From positions 310,001 to 374,000 of the forward strand of contig RXIV01000001.1 in assembly GCA_003989085.1 (NCBI GenBank): 64,000 nt of DNA, written 5' to 3'. Under the pieces are notes generated by a model, which was not told the origin of the DNA, searched no databases, and was given only the letters and a program-made list of their open reading frames with translations. Position numbers and translations under genes: made by a program. Shown piece by piece: positions 8,513-18,242 of this stretch (position 1 is its first letter; the number at the start of each line of letters is the position of its first letter). This stretch comes from Candidatus Competibacteraceae bacterium (GTDB lineage: Bacteria; Pseudomonadota; Gammaproteobacteria; Competibacterales; Competibacteraceae).

Positions 8513-9976
8513 CTAAAAACTGGTTTCAGCAATAGCAGTAGCCCGTCGGCAAATCTCGCGGCCATAATCAGTCCACAAACCCTGTCCCCAGTACCGGTAG
8601 CAACTAGTTTGCGAACTCATCAGGTGAAACAGCGCATTGCGATAGCGTGGATCGCTTGAAGAGATACCAGGCTTCAGGACTTTTTCGTAAAAAACCGCGC
8701 TGGCTTTTTCCATAGGGCCAAGGACATTGTCATAACCCTGTACCCAGGAAATGTCATTGGTCCAACTGCCACCCTCCATGTGAAAGCGCCCGTCTTCTTT
8801 CTTCAATTCAGCAATAACCTGTTCCAGTTTTTCCGGCCCATCGCCTGGTTTAAACCGATCCCATATCCGCTTCTGGAATAGCGGTTGCAACGTTGGTAGA
8901 TCGGATTCTTTCACGCCGGATGCGAACAGATGCTCCAGATATTCCGTAGCATTCATAAAGGGCGTATCCGACCCGGCAGACTCATGCACTGAATCAAAGA
9001 ACTTACCGGGAAATTCGTTCATCATGACCCCACCATTCTCGCCGTCCGCTACTTGCGTGACCAGTGGCGGGACTGATTTTCCAGCCAGTTCCCAGCGCGA
9101 CAAGCTCTTGGCTTCGTAATAGGGCTGCATTTGTGCGACTAGCTTGGTATCGCTGCCTTGGGTTTTGATAATAGCGATAATGCTGACTGTCTCACCCTTT
9201 GAATTAGTGCAGATCAGCCGGTGCGGGAGATGTTTTTTCTCCGGTCCCCAGCCGTTTTCCGGGCGTTCAACGGTGTGTTCCTGCACCAGTAACCATTGAT
9301 AGCCGCAGTCCACCAAGGTCTTGATATAGGCGTAGGCAATGTCAGGATGATTGGGCAGCGCCATTTCCGACGGGGAGAAACCACGCACTCGCGCCAATGC
9401 TTCTAACCCAAAAATGGCGGCGAAATGATGCTGCCAGGCTTTGACATGCAACCGGAAATCCTGAGTCGGCGTCGAGGGCGCCACTGCATGACCCCACGGA
9501 CAGCCCAGCCATTCCACTGCCCGCCGGTAATCAGGATTACAGGTCGCATTTTTAAGTGCGTCGAAGACATCATTCAGCCCCATAGCCCGCAAACCGTGAA
9601 ACAGGGTCCCGGAGTATTCCAGCATCACCCGGGGCTCCTTACCTTCATTAATCAACTGCGGGAGAAACTCACCCATGCGCTTATAGCACCAGTGGAAAAC
9701 CGGGGCGTTGTAATTATCGCCAATCCCCTGATTGTCCATCATGTATTTAAGATTGCTGATAATGGCGGCAGTAGATAAGTCGCCGCCACCCGCCGGAATC
9801 AGCGGTTGATGCATGTGCAGGGCAATGGCGCAGGCTGCGCGAATCCGGCTAAAATCAATCCGGCTGTCGGGCAGAAAAACCGGTTTGTCACGATGGTCGC
9901 GCAGGGTTTTTTCCACGAGGGATTCCGAACCGCAGATGTTCGGTAGACCGTCGACGTATTCGGGAAGCTGACTCAT
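8513..9976 (-). CDS. Glycoside hydrolase family 57 protein, long form
   Basis: A 487-residue cytoplasmic GH57 protein. The start at 9976 is backed by AAAGGAGA at good distance; the frame is open further upstream but would run over this ribosome site. Motifs: LHMHQPLIP (residues 53-61), GFSPSEMAL with Glu204 in the nucleophile position, and QVADGENGGV with Asp311 as likely acid/base. The stretch ENGWGPEKK and the C-terminal LMSSQTSCYRYWGQG are features of a subfamily found next to glycogen synthase genes in several phyla. The activity (amylase, glucanotransferase or branching) cannot be told from sequence alone. It follows the glycogen synthase gene by 31 bases, so the two are surely cotranscribed. 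Confidence 0.9.
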   Translation of the reverse strand: MSQLPEYVDGLPNICGSESLVEKTLRDHRDKPVFLPDSRIDFSRIRAACAIALHMHQPLIPAGGGDLSTAAIISNLKYMMDNQGIGDNYNAPVFHWCYKRMGEFLPQLINEGKEPRVMLEYSGTLFHGLRAMGLNDVFDALKNATCNPDYRRAVEWLGCPWGHAVAPSTPTQDFRLHVKAWQHHFAAIFGLEALARVRGFSPSEMALPNHPDIAYAYIKTLVDCGYQWLLVQEHTVERPENGWGPEKKHLPHRLICTNSKGETVSIIAIIKTQGSDTKLVAQMQPYYEAKSLSRWELAGKSVPPLVTQVADGENGGVMMNEFPGKFFDSVHESAGSDTPFMNATEYLEHLFASGVKESDLPTLQPLFQKRIWDRFKPGDGPEKLEQVIAELKKEDGRFHMEGGSWTNDISWVQGYDNVLGPMEKASAVFYEKVLKPGISSSDPRYRNALFHLMSSQTSCYRYWGQGLWTDYGREICRRATAIAETSF

Positions 9977-10007
9977 GGTGAAGCGTCTCCTTTGGGATAG
10001 ACAAAGT

Positions 10008-11480
10008 TTATTTGGAACGGATATGTTCGTAGATGTTGAGGTAATCCTGACCGGGCCGACACCACGAATAGTCACAGGTCATACCATGAATCATCAGGCG
10101 GCGGAAATCGTCAGGATAAGCAAACCACAAGGCAATAGCGCGATGCATGGCAGATTCCAGGCCAGCATGATCAGCGCCTTGGAAGACATAGCCATTGCGT
10201 TCCTCGAACGGCTTATGGGAATAATCTTTGTCAAATACGGTGTCCTTGAGTCCGCCGACTTCGCGGACAATTGGCACTGTGCCGTATTTCAAGGCAATCA
10301 TTTGGGTCAGACCGCAGGGTTCAAACAGGCTGGGCATGACAATCATGTCGGCTCCAGCATAGATCAAATGCGATAGCTCTTCGTCAAAACCCAGTTCCAA
10401 GTGGCAATCCGGGTTGTCGTTGAGATGGCGCTTGAGATTCCAGAAATGCTGGTTAGTGTGTGGTTCTGGACTGGAGCCGAGCAATACAAACTGGGCATTA
10501 TTACGCAGCGCGTAGAAGATAGCGTGGTGAATCAGATTGACGCCTTTCTGACTGTCTAGTCGTCCAACGTAGGCAATGATCGGTTTGAAATCCTTGCTCA
10601 GCCACAACCGTTCCCGCAGGGCGTCCTTGTTCGCGTATTTCTGATCCAGCGTTTCAATGCTATAACGGCTGGGAATGTGTGGGTCTACTTCCGGGTTCCA
10701 AACATCGTAATCAATGCCGTTCAGCACTCCGCCGAACTTGCTTTGATGTAGGTTCAGCACCGGCCCCAGGCCACTGCCCTGATCGGTGAACCGCGCCTCG
10801 TGGGCGTGAGTTGGCGAGACGGTGGTGACAAAGTTTGAGTAAACAATACCGCCCTTCATCAGATTAACGGCGGTGTGATTAAAGTTGTCGCGCAGCCGGT
10901 CGAAGTTGAAATACTGGGCGATATTGGTCAGTCCGGTGGCCCACAGCGCGTACTCACCGGTCAATCCCTGATGCTTGAAGTTGTGGATGGTGTAGCAGAC
11001 CCGTTGCCAGTGCATTCCGGCATGGGCGTATTGCTCAAACAGCAGCACCGGAATCAAACCGGTTTGCCAGTCATGGCAATGAATGATGTCGGGCCGACGG
11101 TTGTCCTTGAGCATGAATTCCAGCGCCGCCTTGCTGAAAAAGGCGAAACGGCTGATATCGTCCTGAAAGCCGTAAAAATGGCCGCGATTGAAGAAATTAT
11201 CCTGCGAGTGCGGTTCTATGAAGAAACATTTGCGACCGTGTACAAAACCAAACCAAACTGTGCAATGCACTGCGCCGTTATACCACGGCACCCATAGATC
11301 CCGCATACTGACTTGCAGCCCCCAAATCTGGTCATAGCGCATGCAGTCGTATTTCGGCAGGATGATATGGACTTCATTGCCACGAATTTCCAGTTCCCGG
11401 CTCAGGCCATAAATCACGTCAGCTAGACCGCCAACCTTTGCAACTGGGGCGCATTCAGAAGCAATCTGCACAATATACAT
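10008..11480 (-). CDS. glgA: Glycogen/starch synthase, cyanobacterial GlgA2-like
   Basis: A 490-residue GT5 glucosyltransferase that lengthens alpha-1,4-glucan from a sugar nucleotide, usually ADP-glucose. The sugar-nucleotide loop is KVGGLADV (Lys15), the interdomain motif is HCHDW (about 134-138), and the C-terminal PSLFEPCGLTQM carries the E-x7-E motif of retaining GT-B enzymes. The N-terminus MYIVQIASECAP and the segments LPKYDCMRYD and FFIEPHSQDNFFNRG match, from memory of the family, the GlgA2 branch of cyanobacteria and not the proteobacterial GlgA that begins MQVLHV or similar. No glgC, glgB, glgX or glgP is in the window. It lies between GH13 and GH57 genes in one transcription direction. 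Confidence 0.93.
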   Translation of the reverse strand: MYIVQIASECAPVAKVGGLADVIYGLSRELEIRGNEVHIILPKYDCMRYDQIWGLQVSMRDLWVPWYNGAVHCTVWFGFVHGRKCFFIEPHSQDNFFNRGHFYGFQDDISRFAFFSKAALEFMLKDNRRPDIIHCHDWQTGLIPVLLFEQYAHAGMHWQRVCYTIHNFKHQGLTGEYALWATGLTNIAQYFNFDRLRDNFNHTAVNLMKGGIVYSNFVTTVSPTHAHEARFTDQGSGLGPVLNLHQSKFGGVLNGIDYDVWNPEVDPHIPSRYSIETLDQKYANKDALRERLWLSKDFKPIIAYVGRLDSQKGVNLIHHAIFYALRNNAQFVLLGSSPEPHTNQHFWNLKRHLNDNPDCHLELGFDEELSHLIYAGADMIVMPSLFEPCGLTQMIALKYGTVPIVREVGGLKDTVFDKDYSHKPFEERNGYVFQGADHAGLESAMHRAIALWFAYPDDFRRLMIHGMTCDYSWCRPGQDYLNIYEHIRSK

Positions 11481-11508
11481 AATGTCTCCCGTCCTTATTT
11501 TCGTATGC

Positions 11509-11559
11509 CGGGCGCAGCAACTCGGATTCTCTTGAGCGGAAAGGGCCGCGCTGCGCCCG
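11509..11559. other. Perfect 10-bp inverted repeat between GH13 and glgA
   Basis: CGGGCGCAGC and GCTGCGCCCG pair perfectly around a 31-base loop in the 84-base spacer. With the repeat at 8419-8448 it shows that two of the spacers of this cluster carry long GC-rich stems. No T-run follows on the minus strand. Confidence 0.5.
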
Positions 11560-11564
11560 AGAGC

Positions 11565-12848
11565 CTAGTGCGGCAGATGATCGCGGCTGGTGACCATGAC
11601 GAAGGCTTGGCCGGGCCGCAGGTCGTAGGAAAACGGTCGCGGAATGTACTCAAGCGGATATTCGGGCGATACGTCCATCAGCGGTGCGCCAGCCTGAATG
11701 TAGGTGCCCAGATTCTCAGCGTAAAAATACTGGTGGTTCCACGGATCCTTGTTGAGGATGACCAGCGCCTCCTCGTGAGTCTTGGTCGAGGCCTTCCACA
11801 TCACCAGAATGTTGGGGTTCTGGTAAGGCAGAATGCTGGTCGGGCACTCCTCTTGGAAAATGGGATAGCGGCGCTTGACAGCGTTGACCTGGCTAATGAA
11901 CTCGCATAGATCGATATTGGGTTGTTCCCAGTCGTCGGGGCGGGTATTGACTACATGCAGCCGCCGCCGGAAGCCGTACTCGAAGCCGATGGGCGCCATC
12001 ACCCCGGCGGAGAACAGTGCAGAAAACAGATAACGCTGTTTCATCGCCGCCTCGTTGCCGTGGACTTCCTGGAACAGCCGGTCGGTGTCGTGGCTTTCCG
12101 GAAAGCTTATAGATGGGGCGATTTCCCGCACCAGTTGGTACTGTTCCATCAGCCAGGCGCCGTTGAAATCCCACCATTTAGAGCTGTTGAAAACATAATC
12201 GAAGCCGGCTTGGGCGGTCTGCTTGGTCTGATCGGCGGTGCAGCCCAGGGTTTCAGCGGTGAACAAGGTATCGGGATATTTTTGCCGGATCTCGCGGATC
12301 AGCCGGCTCCAGATTTGGCCGGGTAGTTGATAAGCGGCGTCGCAGCGGAAGCCTTTGAATCCGAGTTTGAGCAGGTATTCGATGATTTGGTAGAAATAGC
12401 GGTACAGCCCCTCCGGATCGGGGGTGTGTTGATGATTGAAACTGGCCAGATCGCCCCATACAACTTTATGGCCGTCTTCCATGCAGAAGGGGTGGGCAAC
12501 GCTGCCGTCTCCCTCGCGGACAAACCATTCCGGGTGCTGGCGAATCAATTCGGAATCAAAAGCGCAGTGATTGATGACCAGGTCCACCATCACTTTAAGG
12601 CCCAGTTTTTCGGCGGCGGCCAGCGCGGCCTGCATCTGCTGCTCCGGGGACAGCTTGGACTGGGGATCGGCCAGCAATGGATTCAACTGGAAATAATCGA
12701 CAATCGAATACAGGCTGCCCGAATAGCCGGGCTTCTGCACGGGGTTGACGAAGACCCAGTCGAAACCCATGTCAGCGGCCCGCTTGAGGTGCGGTTCCCA
12801 ATTTCCGCATGGGCCGGCCAGCAAGGGAAAAAGGTTGTAGATGATCAT
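11565..12848 (-). CDS. GH13 alpha-amylase family protein (GlgE-related)
   Basis: A 427-residue (beta/alpha)8-barrel enzyme of GH13. The four conserved regions are all present: VMVDLVINH (87-94), GFRCDAAYQLP with nucleophile Asp170, FTAETLG with acid/base Glu199, and FPESHDTDRL with the His253-Asp254 pair. There is no signal peptide, so it acts in the cytoplasm. The short barrel, without a large domain B, and the last region resemble the GlgE/maltosyltransferase side of GH13 more than secreted amylases, but substrate cannot be assigned. It is the first gene of the cluster GH13-glgA-GH57-GH57, so it takes part in building or trimming the intracellular alpha-glucan. Confidence 0.88.
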   Translation of the reverse strand: MIIYNLFPLLAGPCGNWEPHLKRAADMGFDWVFVNPVQKPGYSGSLYSIVDYFQLNPLLADPQSKLSPEQQMQAALAAAEKLGLKVMVDLVINHCAFDSELIRQHPEWFVREGDGSVAHPFCMEDGHKVVWGDLASFNHQHTPDPEGLYRYFYQIIEYLLKLGFKGFRCDAAYQLPGQIWSRLIREIRQKYPDTLFTAETLGCTADQTKQTAQAGFDYVFNSSKWWDFNGAWLMEQYQLVREIAPSISFPESHDTDRLFQEVHGNEAAMKQRYLFSALFSAGVMAPIGFEYGFRRRLHVVNTRPDDWEQPNIDLCEFISQVNAVKRRYPIFQEECPTSILPYQNPNILVMWKASTKTHEEALVILNKDPWNHQYFYAENLGTYIQAGAPLMDVSPEYPLEYIPRPFSYDLRPGQAFVMVTSRDHLPH

Positions 12849-12965
12849 TCGGCGGTTCCCCGGAGTGCTTTGTTCTGGTGGTCAGACGCTTAGCTGGGCG
12901 TCCTGATGGCTAGGATGTGGTATTGCGATCCGGCGAATCGTACCATAAAGCACGGATTGCAGCAG

Positions 12966-15161
12966 TTACAGGCCGCCTTGCTCATCCATCTGGCGGCGTA
13001 AATCCGCCTCTTCCGCTAGCGCCACCAGCAATGATTCGGTAGTCAGGGTCTGACCCAGCAACGCTGCACGGCGGCGCACTGTAGCGAAATCGCCCACGGT
13101 CAGCGATCCCAGCCCCCACAGTCGGGTCAGCGTCTCTTCTGTCAGCCCCTCCAACGGCAGGGTACCGATCTCGCTCAAGGCGCGGCGGAAGCACAGTTCG
13201 GACTGTTCGGCGGCCAGCGGCCAGAACCGGGCCTTGAGATCAAAGCGCCGCCGCACCGCCGGATCGAGGTCATTGACCCGGTTGGTGGCGCAGAGCAGGA
13301 TGCCGTCGAATTGTTCCATCCGCACCAGCAGTTCGTTGACCTGGGTTACTTCCCAACTCTGACGGGCGTGTTGGCGACTGCGCAGAAAGGAATCGGCTTC
13401 GTCAATCAGCAGCACCGCGCCGGCTTGGCGGGCTTCTTGGAACATGGCCGCGATCCGCTCCTCGGTGACGCCCACCAGCGGATTAAGCAAATCGGAGGCG
13501 GTTTTCAGCAGCAACGGCCGATCCAGGGTTTGCGCCAGCCAGGCGGCAAACGCGGTTTTGCCGGTCCCGGACGGGCCGTACAGGCAAATCCGCCCTCGAC
13601 CCTGTTGGCTTAAGCCGTTGACCAGCGCCGCCAGATCGCAATCGCAGTTGATCAGGGTCGGATCGTAGTTTTCCACTACGGCTGCTGTCGGCTCCGGTAA
13701 TTCACCATGACGGGTGGCGATCAGGGCGTTGTCCAGCGCCTGATTCAACAGCGCCTCGCCCTGTGCGGCGAAAGCATCCGGCAGTAGTTGGGCCAGCCGC
13801 GCCGCTTTCTGCACCAGCGCCGGACTGATGTGGGGATTTTCCGCTAACTGGCTAATCCAGCGTGGACTGACCGCCAGTTCGCCCAAATGTCGGCGAATGA
13901 TCCGCTCCCGCACTGGCCGGGGCGGGATGTGCAGGCCAATGTGCAAGTCAAAACGGCGCAGGAATGCCGCATCGATGGTGTCGATGCGGTTGACAATCCA
14001 GATCGCCGGTGCCTGGTTCTGCTCCAGTACCCCGTTCAGCCAGGCTTTGTTGACGCCGCTGTCCCGGGTCGCCATGAACAATGGCAGGTCAATCTCGCCG
14101 CCTTCCGAGAGGGTGTCGCCGGCCTCGTCAAATAGCAGGGCGCATTGCCGCCGCCGCGCCAGCAGGTGCTGAGCCAGGCTGTAGCGGGACAAGCGCTTAC
14201 ACGCATCCAGTGGGTCTTCATCCTCATCGCTGGCTTGCACCGCGAATAGGGCGACTCCAGCCGCTTCAGCCAAGGTCAAGGCCAATTCGGTCTTACCGGC
14301 GCCAGGCAGGCCGTACAGCAGGAGGTTAACGCCGGGGGTTCCTGTTTCCGCCGCCCGGGCCAGCAGACATCGGGCTAGTTCAAAATCGGCAGCCAGGTGA
14401 GCGAAATCGTTGGCGGCCAGAGTCGCCGGGCGGGCCGGGGCGACATAGCGTAGGAACAGGGTGGCGGTATCCAGCCGTTCGCCAAGCAGCAGTTGCGGCA
14501 GCCGGTCGAGGATGTCCAGTTTGGCCTTGAGATGGTAGCTGTGGCTGTCGTCAACCCGGATCAGGCCGGTGTTGGCCAGCAGACTATTGGGCAGCAGCGC
14601 CCGGTACACCGCATCGGGTCGGGCGCCCAGGATGGTGGCCAGGGCGGCGCAGGCTCCTCGGCGGGTAAATTCGCCCAGCGGTTTGAACGCCGCGTAGAGA
14701 GTGGGATCCAGGTGCATCATCGCCACCAGCAGCAGCAATTCGCGCTCCAGCGGAGCCAGTCCGAGGGCGGCGGCAATAGCGGCGGCGTTGCTGAAGGGTG
14801 GGCGATGATCACGGGAGCGCGGGTCTTCCTCTAGCTTGCTCAGTTGTCGTTGCAAGGCGGTATCGACCGCACCGCGCAGGCTGATGCCAAGCGCACTGAG
14901 CAACCGGCTCTGGCGGTTGTGCTGCAAATGGCTCTTGACTCGTTCCGGGCGCACTCCCCGCCAGGCCCGCAGCACCCACCGCCGTCGCACCGCCGGATAA
15001 TCGGGACTCAGATGCGCCAGATCATCGAGCAGTGCTTCGGCTTCGTCGCCGAACTCCAAATCATCGCTGTCCAGGTCCATTTTCATGAAATTCCACACAT
15101 CGTCATCTCCAGACCGGTTGGCGAAATCCGCTCCCGTGCTGCGCTGCTGACGATTCGACAT
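12966..15161 (-). CDS. Protein with two AAA+ ATPase modules, function unknown
   Basis: A 731-residue cytoplasmic protein with an acidic N-terminus, a helical part up to about residue 240, and two AAA+ modules. Module 1: Walker A GLPGAGKT (284-291) and Walker B LLFDEAGD (342-349). Module 2: Walker A GPSGTGKT (529-536), Walker B LLIDEADSF (584-592) and a sensor-1 segment CATNRVNDLD. Module 1 reads FDEAG in place of FDE-A/H-D, a mild deviation. It is not ClpA, Vps4 or FtsH: no protease or N-domain of those families is seen. It lies on the same strand as prkA-yeaH-spoVR, 280 bases after spoVR, and may be a remodelling ATPase of the same stress response; that is inference from position. Confidence 0.8.
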   Translation of the reverse strand: MSNRQQRSTGADFANRSGDDDVWNFMKMDLDSDDLEFGDEAEALLDDLAHLSPDYPAVRRRWVLRAWRGVRPERVKSHLQHNRQSRLLSALGISLRGAVDTALQRQLSKLEEDPRSRDHRPPFSNAAAIAAALGLAPLERELLLLVAMMHLDPTLYAAFKPLGEFTRRGACAALATILGARPDAVYRALLPNSLLANTGLIRVDDSHSYHLKAKLDILDRLPQLLLGERLDTATLFLRYVAPARPATLAANDFAHLAADFELARCLLARAAETGTPGVNLLLYGLPGAGKTELALTLAEAAGVALFAVQASDEDEDPLDACKRLSRYSLAQHLLARRRQCALLFDEAGDTLSEGGEIDLPLFMATRDSGVNKAWLNGVLEQNQAPAIWIVNRIDTIDAAFLRRFDLHIGLHIPPRPVRERIIRRHLGELAVSPRWISQLAENPHISPALVQKAARLAQLLPDAFAAQGEALLNQALDNALIATRHGELPEPTAAVVENYDPTLINCDCDLAALVNGLSQQGRGRICLYGPSGTGKTAFAAWLAQTLDRPLLLKTASDLLNPLVGVTEERIAAMFQEARQAGAVLLIDEADSFLRSRQHARQSWEVTQVNELLVRMEQFDGILLCATNRVNDLDPAVRRRFDLKARFWPLAAEQSELCFRRALSEIGTLPLEGLTEETLTRLWGLGSLTVGDFATVRRRAALLGQTLTTESLLVALAEEADLRRQMDEQGGL

Positions 15162-15441
15162 GGTTGATACTCCGTGTTGCGGTCAAAGGCGTTGCCCGAT
15201 GGTCATGCTACGGCTTGCCTGGGGTCTTGGAAAGCGATCAGCAATGGGTCGGCGGCTACGATGATGCCGCATCGATGCGATTTGACGGGTTGTTTTCAGT
15301 GGAATCAACCGTGAAGCCAAAAGCCAGCAACTGATCGATCACGACTCGCCATGATGCTTGCGTTATCAAAAGCGCATGCCGTCGGCGAGACGGTCAAGGG
15401 TTGCTTTAGCAGGGGAAGGCAGTCTTAAATTCAACGCCAGC

Positions 15442-16953
15442 TCATCGTCCTTTGGGCGGACATTCTCCGACCAGCTCCACCCTGCCATTTTCATCAGTCG
15501 CCTCCAACCGCACGGTAAAGCCCCACAACCGGTGCAAATGCTTGAGAACTTCCTGGGCGCTATCCTGATGCAACGGGCGGCGGTTGTAGCGAGTGTGGCG
15601 CAGGGTCAGTGAACGATCCTTGCGGTAAGCGACATTCCAGACCTGGATATTGGGTTCGCGGCTACCCAGGTTATATTGATCGGCCAACGCCAGCCGTAAT
15701 TTCCGATAACCGCTTTCATCATGAATGGCGGTAATTTCCAGCTCGTCCTGCGCCTCGTCGTCCAGCACCGCAAATAGTTTGAAATCACGTATGACCTTGG
15801 GCGACAGGTATTGGGCAATGAAGCTCTCATCCTTAAAATTACGCATCGCAAAATCGAGCGTCTTGATCCAGTCCTGTCCAGCCAGTTCTGGAAACCAGTA
15901 GCGATCTTCAGCAGTTGGCTCCTGACTCATGCGCTTGATGTCGCTCATCATCGCAAAACCGAGCGCATAGGGATTAATCCCGGAGTAATAAGGATGATCA
16001 AACGGCAACTGCTGGATGACGCTAGTATGTGATTGCAAAAACTCAATCATGAAGCTGTCGTTGACATAGCCCTCGTCATACAGCCGGTTCATCAGCGTGT
16101 AATGCCAGAACGTCGCCCAGCCTTCATTCATGACCTGGGTTTGGCGCTGCGGGTAAAAATACTGACCGAGCTTGCGGACAATTCGCACCAGCTCGCGTTG
16201 CCACGGCTCCAGCAACGGCGCGTTTTTTTCAATGAAGTACAGCAGGTTTTCCTGTGGCTCCGGTGGAAAGCGCTTGGCTTTTTCAGCAGCGGCTTCGACT
16301 GGTTTAATAGGGACGGTGCGCCACAGATCATTGATCTGCGATTGCAGATAGTCCTCCCGCTCGTGCTGGCGCTGTTTTTCCTCACTGATCGACAATGGCG
16401 CTGGATGTTTGTAGCGATCCACCCCGTAATTCATGAGCGCATGGCAGGAGTCAAGAAATAACTCGACCTCTTCCTCGCCATGCCGTTCTTCACATTCCAT
16501 CACATAATTACGAGCGAACAGCAGATAATCAATGATCGCGTCGGCGCTAGTCCACGTGCGGAATAGATAATTGCCCTTGAAAAAGGAATTGTGTCCATAA
16601 GCAGCATGGGCAATGACCAGCGCTTGCATCATCGCGGTATTTTCTTCCATCAGATAAGCAATGCACGGATCGGAGTTAATCACGATCTCATAGGCCAGCC
16701 CCATCTGCCCACGCCGGTAATTCTTTTCATTTAGCACAAACTGTTTGCCGTAAGACCAGTGCTTGTAACCTAGCGGCATGCCTACTGAAGAATAGGCGTC
16801 CAGCATCTGTTCGGCTGTAATGATTTCAATCTGGTTCGGGTAGGTGTCCAGCCCGAAGTCATCAGCGGCAATTTGACCAATCACGTCATTGAAGTGATCC
16901 AGCATCGGAAAAGTCCATTCCGATGACTCAGCAATTAATCGTGATGCACTCAT
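15442..16953 (-). CDS. spoVR: SpoVR/YcgB family protein
   Basis: A 503-residue cytoplasmic protein of the SpoVR family (YcgB in Escherichia coli). The N-terminal [12 protein letters not shown] and the block [15 protein letters not shown] are diagnostic, as are [18 protein letters not shown] and [13 protein letters not shown] in the middle. In spore formers it affects cortex formation; in non-sporing bacteria such as this one it is part of the prkA-yeaH-ycgB set expressed in stationary phase or nitrogen stress, with unknown biochemistry. Its start overlaps the yeaH stop as ATGA, so the two are translated together. Confidence 0.95.
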   Translation of the reverse strand: MSASRLIAESSEWTFPMLDHFNDVIGQIAADDFGLDTYPNQIEIITAEQMLDAYSSVGMPLGYKHWSYGKQFVLNEKNYRRGQMGLAYEIVINSDPCIAYLMEENTAMMQALVIAHAAYGHNSFFKGNYLFRTWTSADAIIDYLLFARNYVMECEERHGEEEVELFLDSCHALMNYGVDRYKHPAPLSISEEKQRQHEREDYLQSQINDLWRTVPIKPVEAAAEKAKRFPPEPQENLLYFIEKNAPLLEPWQRELVRIVRKLGQYFYPQRQTQVMNEGWATFWHYTLMNRLYDEGYVNDSFMIEFLQSHTSVIQQLPFDHPYYSGINPYALGFAMMSDIKRMSQEPTAEDRYWFPELAGQDWIKTLDFAMRNFKDESFIAQYLSPKVIRDFKLFAVLDDEAQDELEITAIHDESGYRKLRLALADQYNLGSREPNIQVWNVAYRKDRSLTLRHTRYNRRPLHQDSAQEVLKHLHRLWGFTVRLEATDENGRVELVGECPPKGR

Positions 16954-18218
16954 GCGGTGCGTCTCCTGAATAAATCCCGGAACACCGGATAAATATCCGC
17001 CGGCCCGTCAATCTGGCGCATGGCGAAATGCGGGTGAGTCGCCCGTACTTCTTCATAGGCTTCCCACAGACTTTGATGACGGTCGGGCGTGATTTCAATG
17101 TACGAGTAATAGCGGACATACGGCATAATCCGCTGCAACAGAATATCCCGGCACGCCGGTGAGTCGTGGTGCCAGTTATCGCCATCCGACGCCTGGGCGA
17201 CATACAAATTCCAACTAGAGACCGGATAACGCTCAGTCATGATGTCGCCGGCTAATTGCAGAGCGCTGGAAACAACCGTGCCGCCGGTTTCCCGCGAGTA
17301 GAAAAACTCCTGCTCGTCGACTTCCTTGGCAACGGTATGGTGACGGATAAACACCACCTCGATCTTTTCGTAATTACGCTGGAGAAACAGGTATAACAGA
17401 GTGAAAAACCGCTTCGCCAGGTCTTTACGCGCCCGATCCATTGAGCCGGATACATCCATGATGCAAAACATGACCGCCTGAGTAGTGGGCTGTGGTTGTT
17501 TGACCCGATTAGCGTAACGTAGGTCAAAGGTATCAATAAACGGTACTGCCCGCGCCCGCACTCGCAGATGATCAATCTCTTCTACCAGCGCCTTAGCCCG
17601 GACTTCATCGACCGGCGACTCGGCCAGCACCCGCCGCAATTCCTCTTCCGCTTCGCGCAAGCGGCGGTTGTAAGGTGCAGCCAGCGCCATTCGCCGGGCC
17701 AGCGCGCCTTTCAGTGATCGCACGATGTCAATATTGGCGGGAGCGCCGGCGCTGGTGAATCCAGCCCGCACTGATTTGAACTCCGTGACTTTAGCTAACT
17801 GGGTCCGCACCAGATTGGGAAGCTCCAGATCCTCAAAGAACAGTTCCAGAAACTCTTCCCGCGACAGTTCAAAGACAAAATCGTCTTCGCCCTCTCCGGT
17901 ATTACTGGCCTGACCTTTGCCGGAACCACCGCCGTCGCCAGGTGGCGGCCGGGCAATCCGGTCGCCGGGGGTAAAGTCCCGATTACCGGGATGAATGGCT
18001 TCCCGTCGCCCGCCCGGCCCATGACCGAACACCGGCTCGGACAGATCGCGGGCTGGGATATTGATCTTCTCACCATTATCCATGTCAGTGATGCTGCGGC
18101 CATTCATGGCCTCGGTCACGGCTTTCTTAATCTGGCCTTTGAAACGCCGGATAAAGCGCTGGCGGTTGACCGAACTTTTGTTCTTACCATCCAGCCGCCG
18201 GTCGATAAACGTGGCCAT
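16950..18218 (-). CDS. yeaH: YeaH/YhbH family protein (DUF444) with von Willebrand A-like domain
   Basis: A 422-residue DUF444 protein. The N-terminus [21 protein letters not shown] and the Gly-rich segment GGGSGKGQ are typical for YeaH. The C-terminal half carries a VWA-like fold with a MIDAS-type motif MDVSGSM. It forms the middle gene of prkA-yeaH-spoVR, 24 bases after prkA and overlapping spoVR. YeaH is thought to be a partner or substrate of the PrkA kinase; no enzymatic activity is known. Confidence 0.95.
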   Translation of the reverse strand: MATFIDRRLDGKNKSSVNRQRFIRRFKGQIKKAVTEAMNGRSITDMDNGEKINIPARDLSEPVFGHGPGGRREAIHPGNRDFTPGDRIARPPPGDGGGSGKGQASNTGEGEDDFVFELSREEFLELFFEDLELPNLVRTQLAKVTEFKSVRAGFTSAGAPANIDIVRSLKGALARRMALAAPYNRRLREAEEELRRVLAESPVDEVRAKALVEEIDHLRVRARAVPFIDTFDLRYANRVKQPQPTTQAVMFCIMDVSGSMDRARKDLAKRFFTLLYLFLQRNYEKIEVVFIRHHTVAKEVDEQEFFYSRETGGTVVSSALQLAGDIMTERYPVSSWNLYVAQASDGDNWHHDSPACRDILLQRIMPYVRYYSYIEITPDRHQSLWEAYEEVRATHPHFAMRQIDGPADIYPVFRDLFRRRTA

Positions 18219-18242
18219 CAGTGATTCCCTCGTTTTCCTCGA

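Noticed and set aside
15358..15441. Small frame after spoVR on the minus strand ending LPSPAKATLDRLADGMRF
   Set aside because: It enters from an out-of-frame reading of the spoVR end, has no ribosome site and no recognisable family; a remnant is possible but not supported.
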